From: Sphagnum compactum
Taxonomy: Eukaryota; Bryophyta; Sphagnopsida; Sphagnales
Reading direction: 5' to 3'
Length of the DNA stretch: 64,000 bases
Assembly: GCA_965153455.1 (NCBI GenBank)
Contig: OZ234501.1
Span: forward strand, 15,116,855 to 15,180,854
In this document: positions 1 through 9,979 of the stretch, one piece after another
Numbering within the stretch: the stretch's first letter is position 1
Layout of the letters: every line of letters starts with the position of its first letter
Notes under the pieces: generated by a model
Told to the model about the DNA's origin: nothing
The model's database searches: none
What the model saw: the letters and a program-made list of their open reading frames with translations, nothing else
Position numbers and translations under genes: made by a program

Positions 1-1840
1 TTGTGGGATTAAGAAAAACTTGTCACAAGGAGTTGATTCATTCCTTGCAAATGAGTTATAGAAGAATTGTGCACTTTTGTCACATTGACATGAGATGGTG
101 GTGGTACCAATTGCACATTTGTGTTTACAATTACAATCTCATTGTAAATGTGATGGAGCTTTTGTTGTATGAAGTTTGAGCAGGTGATGGGTAAGTGTTG
201 ATTCTTAGTAATCCTTTTGAATATATAGTTACAAGGATCCTCGAGCACATACTTTATGAAGTTGTAGCAAATTTGTTCAAATGATATGATCATTGCACAT
301 ATCCAAGCCTTCATAAACATGTTGGAAACCAGACATACACACCCTGACATGCACATTATAAGTTTGGAAATCACACATAGAAAATTTTTCGTTAACAAAC
401 AATTGTGCAAGCATTGTGGTATTCTACTTCAATGAATGTACATGAATATGAGTTTGGTTATTAGCATCTTGTGGAAGGAAATATATCCATGAATTTGAAT
501 TTGGTTTAGTTGTCATCCAAGAAGAATATATATATATATATATATATATCCATTCAAGTCCTACCTGTATTTAATGAAGTTTGTGAAACTACATGTAGCA
601 AAAGGAATTTCTTTTTTGGGTGAAAAAATTGGGCTACCCAATGTAGCTCTTTTGGAAAGAATAACTTTTTAAATTTCAATCATTTTTTTGTAAACAACAT
701 TTCTTGATTTTCATGCCATGTTAAGTTCATGCATTTTTTATTCCAATGTTTAGTCCATTGTGATTTTTTTTCTATATTCATTCATGAACCTTGAATCATT
801 ATAATGGAAAATGACGATTCAGCATGTGTGTTGGCAAAAGAAACTTTGTTGTAATTTCCTTTGGGTCCAAGCCAACACGATCCTGCAATTCCTACGAATA
901 GTGTAAATACTACTTCTTTTGATTCTTGGTTGAACAAAATATTATGATTGTTTACACCTTGTGGCAAAGTGCCCCATTCAACATCTTTTATATTTATGAC
1001 ATGATAGTCATGTTTTTCATATTGATTATATGCATTTTCAATAATATATGATTCTTACATAAATAGTTGTTGATAATTTTTTTTAGCAATTTTTTTATAA
1101 TATTTTAAATGATTATTAATAAAAAAAATTATTTTTAAATTTGTAATTAAGAATTATTTTATATTTTGTGATATAATGTTAAATATCTTAAAAAATGAAA
1201 ATGTACCAACTTTTTCCATTGAAATGTTTGGAATTATTATTTTGTTCATTGATGCCATAAAGTTAAGTTTGTTGAAATAAAATTTTAAAAATTTGTTTAC
1301 TAGATCTTGCAACAATAAATACAAAACTATAATTTATGATAACCTATGTACATGGTTGCAACATATAATTTATGGATTTACATGGATTATGATGAGCAAA
1401 TCCACTGTACTAATAATTACATATAATTATGGATCTATGGATTAACAATAAATGTAAATCTAACCTATGTACTTGGTTGCAACATATCATTTATTAAACT
1501 TCTTATGTTGTTTAGTGGTTTTGCTTGCCATATCCATACTTATTCATATTCTAGATGGAAAAAAATTGTAATAATGATAATTGAAAAAGAATTATGTTTG
1601 GTTGGGTTCAAGATATGATGTTTAAAATAAAATTAAAAATGTCCTCCCCACCCTCAACCCCTCTCCCGCCTTCTTACCTTCCCTTCCTTTCCCCTAAATA
1701 ATTTTTTTGACATGGCATAAACAATCATAATTCTACTTCAAAGTTTTGTAGCATTACTATGAATACAAACAAATATTCATCACTTTTGAAAATGTAAGTC
1801 ATTTTCAATTTCACTATGTATTGGATTTCTCTTTCATTTT
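1..1840. other. AT-rich intergenic DNA, no gene seen
   Basis: Short open frames occur on both strands, but none has recognisable domains or flanking splice signals. The stretch holds a TA dinucleotide run near 527-549, many A and T homopolymers, and a pyrimidine-rich patch around 1,638-1,697 (CCTCCCCACC, CTCTCCCGCC, CCTTCCTTTCCCC). I see no structured element. Confidence 0.6.
527..549. repeat. (TA)n microsatellite
   Basis: An uninterrupted TA dinucleotide run of about 23 bases, read directly from the sequence. Confidence 0.9.
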
Positions 1841-1841
1841 T

Positions 1842-2010
1842 GGCATTCTATAATAGCTGAGAGTAGAAAGGTGATGAAAAAATAAACATTAGGACTACTA
1901 GCATTCTACAATAGTTGAGAGTAGAAAGGTGATGAAAAAAATAAACATTGGGAAAACTGGCATTCTACAGTAGTTGAGAGTAAAAAGGTAATGAAAAAAA
2001 AAAAGTGTAG
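1842..2010. repeat. Three-copy tandem repeat, unit about 58 bp
   Basis: Three successive units begin at about 1,842, 1,900 and 1,959. Each opens with GCATTCTA(C/T)A and continues with TAG(C/T)TGAGAGTA, AAAGGT(G/A)ATGAAAAA and, in the first two units, ATAAACATT. The third copy diverges at its end. The units are close enough to imply recent tandem duplication. No coding potential is seen. Confidence 0.85.
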
Positions 2011-3300
2011 GCCATGAGGTCATTCAAAGACAATCTTCATTATTGCCACATTTTTCAAAAAGCAACATGAGTAAGTACCCATGTGGTTAGACTCCGAAAC
2101 TAAAAGTGAAGATCATAAAACCTAAATTAACCACAACATGGATGACACCTTAGATATCAATGTGACAACAACACCAATTGATATTGACACTTTTGTTTTA
2201 TAAAATGACTTAGGGCTCAAAGTTCTCCAAGGATTAAAGGGATCATGCTTACAAGAGACTCTTTGAAAAAGATCCACACCACTTTGGACAAAGATAAAGG
2301 ATTTCAAGATTCAACATTTAAGGAAGTTAAGTGCTTAACACATAAAATCAGTTCGTTTAGTGGTAGGACTTACCTTCATACAAATGGTTTGTGTAAGTAA
2401 GCATGTGAAAAATTCATTTACAAAACATTTCAAGCCCTAATTGACCAGCACTAAGAAAGATTTCCCCACTAATTGTAACACAACCAAAAGTGCTTGAGAT
2501 TAAATCTTGAAACTTGGCTAGAAGGAGAGAGAGAAAATAAGGGGGAACAGGTTGGATGGCTATGTGTCCTTTGTGTATGAAACAGTTGAGATAGTTGGAA
2601 AAAGCCTCCTTATTAAAAAAAATTACATATTCATGACACTACAAATATGTCTAGACTCACATAGTTCAAAAATTGATTCGCCATTCATTGTTCTTCCTTT
2701 GTCATTGCATCCTCAAAATTCTCATTGTATTCATCATCTTCACTACTAATTTTATAATATATTATTCCTTATACACATAACTAAGAATTCTTTTCACCTG
2801 CACTATTTTAGCTCAAAGTACCTCAATGTTCCATTGATACATGGAAGGTATGTTTGTGTTTGAGAAAGGTGCGGACTATCTTGTGTTGTAAGGGAATTTC
2901 TATACATGTTGTGAAAGATGTTTTTTTAATTTATAGATTGAAGATTTCCCTGGAAAATGTTTGAGATATCAAAGAAATTTGATATTGATCTGTGAGACTT
3001 TGGGAGTTAGTATGTTTGAAAGGTTGAAAGTTTGGTTGTGTTTTTTCTTTTTTTTCTTTCTTAATTTATAAGTGTTTGGTGTGCCTTAGAAAATCTACAT
3101 GTAGAAACAAAACGTCGTCAAATGTTTGTTATCAAGAATTGCATGAGTCCAATATGGACAAACAAGTTGTTTCTGTTTTTTTGTGTTTGTTTGTTTTGTT
3201 TTTTATTTTGCAATGGATGATGGATTGCTCTCATTCTTGCGAATGCTGTTACTAGTATTGTTATAAGTTTTTTTTTTCCCCCTGATGAATTAGATTTGAT
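2011..3300. other. Intergenic DNA, no supported gene
   Basis: AT-rich sequence with T homopolymers near 3,040-3,060 and 3,170-3,210. The small open frames at 2,122-2,307 (minus) and 2,552-2,749 (plus) show no family resemblance. Confidence 0.5.
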
Positions 3301-3302
3301 TT

Positions 3303-3512
3303 ATGAGCTTATGTTGCTCAAATGAAGGGGGAGGGGAAATGAAAGTTGAATTTGATGATCTCCAAGAAGCAAAGGGTGCCTTAGAAGGGACAAACTATAC
3401 ATATGCCATTGAAGTAGCTAGAGAAGTGATTGATGTTAGACACCTAGTTGTGGATGTAACATTTTGGCATGACTGTTTCTATGTTCGTGAAGATGCCCTC
3501 CTTACGGTTTGA
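3303..3512 (+). other. Unassigned short open frame, 69 codons
   Basis: An open frame rich in acidic and charged residues (for example the segment VEFDDLQEAKGALEG). It looks more protein-like than its surroundings, but I recognise no domain. It lies just upstream of a CACTA-type MITE and may be a fragment of a decayed mobile-element gene or host gene. Coding status is uncertain. Confidence 0.2.
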
Positions 3513-3550
3513 TTGCATTTGTTTTGTCCTTGCTACAAATAATCAACTAT

Positions 3551-3701
3551 CACTAGTAGAAATACCCCATTTTATGACTTGTTCAAGGCGACTAAAAGTG
3601 TTGTTTGCGATTATTTTGGTCTCCAAAATTGACCAAAATAGTCACAAACGACATTTTTAGTCACCTTGGACAAGTTGTAAAATGGGCTTTTTCTACTAAT
3701 A
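3551..3701. mobile_element. CACTA-type MITE, 151 bp, TSD TAT
   Basis: The element is almost entirely an inverted repeat. It starts CACTAGTAGAAA and ends in the diverged complement TTTCTACTAATA, with arms of roughly 70 bp (left CCCATTTTATGACTTGTTCAA, right TTGGACAAGTTGTAAAATGGG) around a short AT loop near 3,621-3,630. The direct repeat TAT flanks both ends (3,548-3,550 and 3,702-3,704), the 3-bp duplication expected of CACTA (En/Spm) transposition. There is no coding capacity, so it is a non-autonomous foldback-type MITE. Confidence 0.8.
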
Positions 3702-3704
3702 TAT

Positions 3705-5670
3705 GAAAGCATAATCAGTTTTGTTATCCAAGACAAAACACTCTTGTTGTCTTTTGGTCAAGATAAAAGTTCTCAGATTTGGCAATTGAGTTATCTAGAA
3801 ATTGAATTGTATAAGATACTTTAAAGAAATTGGAGTTTTTTTTTTTTGCACATTTTCATCGAAAATTTGTTGAAGAATGGAGCAGGGTGAAAGAAATTTC
3901 AACAATATCTCGTTCGAGTCCACAAGTTTGTTTCTGAATATGGGATAGAAACTCAGGACCCAAAGATTTATGTATATTCTAGATTGTTGGCCCTAAATTT
4001 TGAACAAGTTTTGGAGGTCCAAACGAAAAGCCTTGAAGTTTAGCTTTAGTGGTATTTAGACCAATATCTATAGGATCGAGTGCTTGGCACTTGTATTACT
4101 TATTTGCCTTAAGAAGGAGAAACATTTTTCTAGTCCAACAATATCAGGTATTCACAACCATCTGCTTTTGGTTTATATTGGCACCGCTTTAAGTGGTAAA
4201 ACAGACAACTTTGGGTATATATTGCAAATTAATTATCTTCCACTTACAAGTGAATACAGAGAGGACGATGTTCAATTGCATAGGATGTATGAGGGGGATT
4301 TGCTTAAACAAGATGTGTAACTACTACATGAATATTGTGATGTTCATGAAATTGTATGGGTTCCAAGGAAAGCAGCAAGTTCCATGAAATTACAGGTAAA
4401 GTCATCCTTCTCTTCAAGCTATTCTATTGCTTGATCATGCATATTATTGTGGGATAAACTAAATTATTTATTGTACTTTGTAGGTGGAGGAGCTGATGCT
4501 AGCTTTACAAAATGCGCACATGGAGGTAACACAAATGGAGTGGTTCAATGAGTCAACCCTATCAAGTTCCCTCCTTCAAAATTAGTTTCTAAGCATTCCT
4601 AGTTCTTGTAGAGGTGAGAATCAGGGGCCCAATATTGCATGGTGGAATGACAACAAATGTTAGATAACCTATGTGCAACAATCTCTACAATTACAATGGC
4701 AACAAAATGACTACAAGTAAGGAATGTTATTGAAATGATTTATTTTAATGCATATTCTGAATAGGGACACAATTAAGCCAATAGTTTTTTCTGGAAGGAT
4801 GAACTAAACAAGTGTGACAAAGTTGATGTGTGTTAACAAATTAAAGATGGCCTACAAAATAACTTTGGTGATTTATTTTTTATCAATATCAACATGTAGG
4901 GATGTGAGATGGCGGGAAGCTCAATGGAGGAGTAGTTTGATAGGGTTATGGCTTGGGCTTGTGTGGGTACTAGTTCAAATAGTACTATTGGAGGTGGATC
5001 ATCTAATTAAAGTAATTGGAATTCCAATTGAATTTCATGAGCATCTTCAACAGCAAAGGAATTGTTGTGGACATGAGAGGAACAAGCTACAAATATCTTG
5101 AAGTTATTTGGAGATGTGCTTGAATTTGAAGATTCATGGGAAGGCTTTCTTAATAATGTTGTTGGTCATCACTTGGAACTTTCAAACTCCATAAATGAAA
5201 CAAAATGTAAAACTTTCAACCTCACTCTTGAAAGTGGGCAAATGCTTAAGGAAGTATAGACAAATAGCCATTTATATTCAGATGGTGTTCATTTGTCCCA
5301 TTATGATGAGCCTTTAACTTGAATGCAACCATTGTTGATTCTTTTGTTTGGGTTGCCACAAGTGTTGGCAATCACACAAGGAGCATAAGGTGCAGATGAT
5401 GTCCATAATGTGGCACAAAAGGCCTCTACATATCTGGTAACCTATGGTTGATAGGGGAGATTGTGGGATGTTTCATTTCATATCACGGTTTGTGTACTCT
5501 CTCTCACACAAACCCATTCAAAATTTATTATTGGAAACAAAGCTGGAGTTGTTTTTAAAGCAAAGATTAGTGTTAAGACTACCCTTCCCTTCTTTCGATA
5601 CCACTATTAAGCCTATGACCAATAAAAAATTTCTTCCTTCACGAGGTTTGACCACAAGCTCATTCCAATT
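3705..5670. other. Degenerate coding-like patches, none assignable
   Basis: Plus-strand open frames at 4,084-4,320 and 4,814-5,101 and short protein-like stretches near 4,320-4,590 suggest a decayed gene. One candidate exon junction is the tract ending TTTGTAG at about 4,484, followed by GTGGAGGAGCTGATG. No domain is recognised and no continuous reading frame can be built. It may be part of an old transposon body between the two CACTA-type MITEs. Confidence 0.3.
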
Positions 5671-5675
5671 TCCTT

Positions 5676-5820
5676 CACTAGTAAAAAACCCAGTTTTTTT
5701 TACTATAGATTTTGGTCAAAAAGTACAAAATTGGACAACGGTTTGAAAGACTATTTAGTCATCTTGGACAAATTGATTTCGACATGTCCGATGTGATTGG
5801 GGTGGTTTTTTTTACTAGCA
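5676..5820. mobile_element. Second CACTA-type MITE, 145 bp
   Basis: It starts CACTAGTAAAAAACCC and ends GGTTTTTTTTACTAGCA, giving imperfect terminal inverted repeats of about 16-18 bp. It shares an internal block with the MITE at 3,551-3,701 (TAGTCA(C/T)CTTGGACAA), so the two are related. The right terminus has lost the canonical TAGTG, and a 3-bp target duplication is not clear (CTT on the left, CCA on the right). The element is therefore older or more damaged than its relative. Confidence 0.55.
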
Positions 5821-5880
5821 CCATTTGGTTGGTCATTTTGACTAGATAAATTTTTGCCCATATCAAAAAAAAAAATTGTG

Positions 5881-5990
5881 GCAAGTAGGTAGGTAGGTGG
5901 TACCCTACCCCACCCCACCCTACCTTATCCTACTTGACCTACCTTAACCTAACCTAGTGATTCTATTTAGCCTACCCTGCCTACCTTAGC
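5881..5990. repeat. CCTA/TAGG-rich low-complexity DNA
   Basis: Runs of GTAGGTAGGTAGG followed by imperfect CCTACC and CCTAACC units. It lies immediately 3' (in SINE orientation) of the tRNA-like region at about 6,010-6,082 and may be the element's low-complexity tail. Confidence 0.6.
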
Positions 5991-6009
5991 CCCTTTAGCA
6001 TGCACATAG

Positions 6010-6082
6010 GTTATAATGTCAAGAATTGAACCCTTGACCTTCCCATTGATAAACCAAGTCCTTAACCAATAGACCACACCAT
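6010..6082 (-). mobile_element. tRNA-related SINE head
   Basis: On the minus strand an A-box-like block lies at about 6,054-6,074 (TATTGGTTAAGGACTTGG). About 20 nt further on, at 6,023-6,033, is a B-box-like GGGTTCAATTC. This is the spacing of an internal RNA polymerase III promoter of a tRNA-derived SINE. It does not fold as an intact tRNA and is followed by a low-complexity TAGG-rich tail, so I call it a SINE rather than a tRNA gene. A similar unit lies at 41,650-41,720. Confidence 0.5.
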
Positions 6083-6159
6083 CAACAGGTGATCAACTTT
6101 CATCAATTTTTTTATTTCACATGTTTATTTCGAAACCTCATTATAAGACAATGACGTAT

Positions 6160-6275
6160 GAAGATAGGTAGGTGGATGGGTGGGTGGGTGGGTAGGTAGG
6201 TGGGTAACTAGATAAACACGTGACTAGGTAGGTAGTATGTGTATATGTAGGTAGGTGGGTGGGCATGTAGGTATT
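6160..6275. repeat. (GGTA/GGTG)n microsatellite
   Basis: Imperfect tetranucleotide runs such as GGTGGGTGGGTGGGTAGG, interrupted once by an AT-containing patch. The antisense open frame over it, with its Thr/Pro/Tyr-rich peptide, is an artefact of the repeat. Confidence 0.85.
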
Positions 6276-7952
6276 TTTTTTTAAAATTTGAATTTGTGAT
6301 AGTTTGACATTATTTTTGGTGTGGATGTAGGTAGAAATCATGTTTAAATTGACCAACAAATTTTTTCTTGGAATGAACAAAACCCTTTTTCCTCATGCGG
6401 TAGATTTTGGTGTTAGAATAGAATGAGGATGGGTGAACTTAAATTCTAATGATAAATTGATATAATTTGTCCTACATGACCTTCAACATCAATATAAAGG
6501 CAAAACTTTGAAGATTAGTTGCATTAGACATTTGGTATTGAAGTGTTTGATGTTCAACCAAGCCCATTAGCTCTTTTCATTGAAGTTGGAGAATTGATTC
6601 TATAACGACATGTACGTTGTATTGAAATTGCCCTTGTTGAAAGACTTGTGATGAATTAATTAATGTGTTAAAAACACAAAGATCCACAAGAACAAAAGTT
6701 AAAGGAAAGGTCTAAGGCTAATTTTCAAACCAAGAACAAGATAAAATTATGCAATTCAAAAACAAGAACACAAGAACTAAAAATAAAAACATGAGATGTG
6801 CAAGACAAACATGAAAAAAAATCTTTATTATACTAACATGCAAACATGAACATGAAAAAAACATAACAAAGCTATGGTGCAAAATCATGTTTAAAATTGA
6901 TATTGAACAAATTGATGGAAATGAAAGGCCCTACTTCTATTTATATTCCTTTGGGGACTTAGTTCAAGGAAGCTTTCAATGAGGCTTCTATGTGTGCATC
7001 AAGTAAAGAAGCTTATTGAGAACTTTCATAACTGAGAGTCAACTATGAGTTAATTAAAACTTAATTGATAATTAATTGGAATTTAACTTGAAATTGATTG
7101 GGAAATAATTAGGAATTAATTATGACTTAGCTATGAGTTAACTGGAAGTGAAATAGAAATGAACTATAACTTAACTAGAAGTTAATTGAGAGTGAACTAA
7201 CATTAAATTAGGAGTTAAATACAAGTTCGATACAAGTCATAAGGGAACATTCCAATGAATGAACCCCACGGCATTGCTATCTGTGAACTATGCTTCTAAG
7301 TAATCATTGTTAGTTTTTTTTTTTGGTGTTAGGTGATATTGGCCTATCACAAAAAAATATTTTTTTATTTGATGATTCAAACATCTAGAGGACATTTGTC
7401 AACTCAATGACAACCTTTAGGGTGTTATTGGTGTTATTGAGTGTGAGTTGTTTCCTCAAGAGGAAAGGTGAATGACATTAAAAAAGGATTGTAGGTTATT
7501 TTGTGAGGGAAGGAATTCTGCTTGCCCAATTGTGGGAGTTGATGTGTAGTCCCATGACAAGGATCATTTTGAATAACTTTCAAATAGGCTCTAAGAAACC
7601 ATGCAGATGGTCTATTTAGGGGATAATTAACAATGGGTATGAATCCAATGAGGTTTTTGAAAAGTCCTTTTAATCTAAAAATTCAAATAAATGGGGAAAA
7701 TTTGGATCTCATTATGGCAATGATGGATTTTGCAAGAATGTTATTCAATTACTTAGAGAAAAAGTTGAAGGCTTAAAATTGAAAGGCATGACCCCATCCT
7801 TGCTTCCATTTCCACCATTGCCATTTGTTGAATTTGATATTTTGACATATCGCAAATTACCTCCAATGGCCCTTTATAACATTGGCGATAAATATAAGGG
7901 GCTCAAATGATCTTCAACTAATTGATTTTGGAAGTTTCAAATATCTTTATTA
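6276..7952. other. AT-rich DNA with motif-poor open patches
   Basis: A stretch around 7,020-7,230 repeats variants of 'AACTTAATTGATAATTAATTGG' type words (loosely periodic TTAACT/GAATTAA). From 7,430 to 7,910 short plus-strand peptides look faintly coding but match nothing I know. No supported gene. Confidence 0.4.
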
Positions 7953-8584
7953 GGGTTGATGCATGGTTGGGTGGACCAATTTGGGTGTCACGCCAACCAA
8001 TTACATCTTGTGGTTGCCATTGCATTGCCCAGGTCGTTTTATAGGTTTAAAAATTTATTAAAACGGACTTGGTTCAAAGATCTTAATTTGAATATTTACA
8101 TGATGTACAAAATCATTTTACAATTTTTTTTAAAATTGTAAAAGCCATGGACTTTTGAACTCAAATTCATGACTGTACCTTTGATTACCATTTCTATGTG
8201 GATTATACTATGGTCCATTGATTGATGGGGTGTGTGTTAAGGACTTGGAATTAGTAAGATATCATATCAAAAAAACATAGGAACAAAATAAATAATGAGT
8301 TGAATTTTTAAACTATACTTATGGACTTTTGAATGGGCTAATCAAGAACATTTTTTCATAAGTCCATATCATATTGGAGGAAGAAATAATTTATGATTTT
8401 TTGGTTTAGATGCTTAAATAAATATAAACTCTAGATGTGCCATTTGTGACATGAAAAAAAATATGGAAAAAATCAATGTAAACTAATGTAACTTAATTGT
8501 ATTTCCAAATTTTGACCATTTTTTTTAGTAAATAAGGACTTTGGTTCTATGGCAAATTGGTCCACCCAACCATGCATTGACCCG
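7953..8584. mobile_element. PIF/Harbinger-like non-autonomous element, about 632 bp
   Basis: Terminal inverted repeats of about 31 bp. The left arm at 7,953-7,983 begins GGGTTGATGCATGG and the right arm at 8,553-8,583 reads inward as GGGTCAATGCATGG. Both continue identically through TTGGGTGGACC and AATTTG. TTA flanks the left end (7,950-7,952) and TTA occurs right after the right end (8,585-8,587), fitting the 3-bp TTA/TAA duplication of PIF/Harbinger elements. The interior has no recognisable transposase. It sits directly against the phosphatase-like pseudogene that follows. Confidence 0.65.
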
Positions 8585-9690
8585 TTACAATAATGTAAAA
8601 GACCTTAAAGTGAATCCCTTCCACATGATTTTTGATTTGAAATGTGTATTTGTTGGAAAACAATATTTCATAATTAATCACATGTTGATTCCATCACTTA
8701 AACCTAAATTGTCGTTATCCCACCTTAGACAAAATGGTTATTTTGATGCTTGGACTCAAGGAATTCCTCATGAGGTGCAAAAAAAATTTATTGTATACTT
8801 ATGGATTTGAACTCCGCCTCACAAGATGAATACATATTTGAAAAAAATCACGGAAGGGGCAGAAATAATGAAAGGTTTTCATAGGATTATTGGTGAAGAT
8901 TTGTGCATAATTAATTGGCATATATTAGAGTTCATACCAAAAGTGTCTCTAAATGTGACTTCTTTAGGACTCATGACAAAATTGTTTACCATAATAACCT
9001 TTTTGATTTGTTTCTCAGGTATCCTTATATTCACCTTGGAAATACATTGTTGGTAAACAATATGCCTTATGGATGTTGTTAAAATCTTCCACTTAATGCC
9101 ACTTTCATTCAACCCTACAAGGAAGAAAAAGTAGAAGAAAATTACCTCATCTACAATATTATTTTGTTCTAAGAATCATTTCATTACTTTGGAATTAATG
9201 TGCCCACTTTTGTTGAGGACAATCTTTTTGGTGCCACAAAAAATATCACTAAAGATGATGTTAAGTATAAGACATTATTTGAAAGATGCATTAACAAGTG
9301 CAACACTAATTTTTGCAAAAATTTGTCAACATCCATAGTAAGTAGTAAAAAATTTCCTTTTATTTTTTAATCTATTTTCAGATGATTGAATGAACTTATA
9401 TGATAATTTTTGTTTGGATTGTCCTAACTTCTTTTGGTTCTTGTAGGTAAAGGGTGTGTCGTTTGTTGAGATAATCAAAGACGTGGAGTTGTCACATTCA
9501 TAACCTTTTAGTAAACCATATTTTTATGAAATGCCTTCAAGTCTTGAAATCGATTCACAAGTGCTTCATTTGCTTTCATTGGAAGTGAGTCCTCTCCATG
9601 TTATTTTCAATTTGAATGGAATTATTTTGGCAACATGCTTTGAAGTGATTAAAAATACGAGTCCTTTGCCTTGACATTAAATAACTCTCT
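8585..9690 (+). pseudogene. Degenerate FCP1/NIF-like HAD phosphatase, two motif-I regions
   Basis: The plus-strand frame contains HMIFDLKCVFVGKQYF at about 8,622-8,669, resembling the HAD/FCP1 nucleophile motif in its plant FDLNGVL form. FIVYLWI then APPHKMNTYL-like sequence (the peptide TPPHKMNTYLKKI) and EDLCIINWHILEFIP follow, the order expected in NIF/FCP1-type domains. A likely exon at 9,020-9,337 (acceptor TTTCTCAG, donor GTAAGTAG) carries LGNTLLVNNMPYG, the DD-containing motif with both Asp replaced by Asn. A further exon from 9,447 leads to a second motif-I region, LHVIFNLNGIILATC, at about 9,595-9,640, again with Asp changed to Asn. Stops (about 8,808 and 9,502) interrupt the frame. 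Such domains occur in plant mobile-element proteins as well as host phosphatases. I infer a dead, transposon-borne gene, but a broken host gene is possible. Confidence 0.5.
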
Positions 9691-9699
9691 TTCCATTTC

Positions 9700-9979
9700 G
9701 CACCCTTGTTTTCAAGCTTTCGATTAGCAAAATTCCTCCAAGGGTGTCTAACGCAGTTTAATATGCATACATTGTTTGTAGCCCAAAGTGACAACATCAA
9801 TAATTACCATTAATCTTTTCAAAGTACTTGGCCAAAATGTTGTTAACCTTCTTAGTTAATTTTAGCAACCATGCATTCCATAAATAAGCAACTAAGCAAC
9901 TTATAATTCTTACTCAACAACCAATATATTGCACCTAATTATAATTTTACTCGCGTATTTTCTACTTTTGGCATAGCAG
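9700..9979. other. 3' flank of cysteine synthase copy 1
   Basis: AT-rich sequence between the phosphatase-like relic and the cysteine synthase stop codon. No canonical AATAAA is seen on the minus strand within 150 bp of the stop. This flank has no similarity to the flank of the second cysteine synthase copy, so this copy probably uses a different polyadenylation site. Confidence 0.5.

Noticed and set aside
6010-6082. Intact tRNA gene on the minus strand
   Set aside because: A- and B-box-like blocks are present, but the flanks do not pair into an acceptor stem or full cloverleaf, so a SINE head is more likely.
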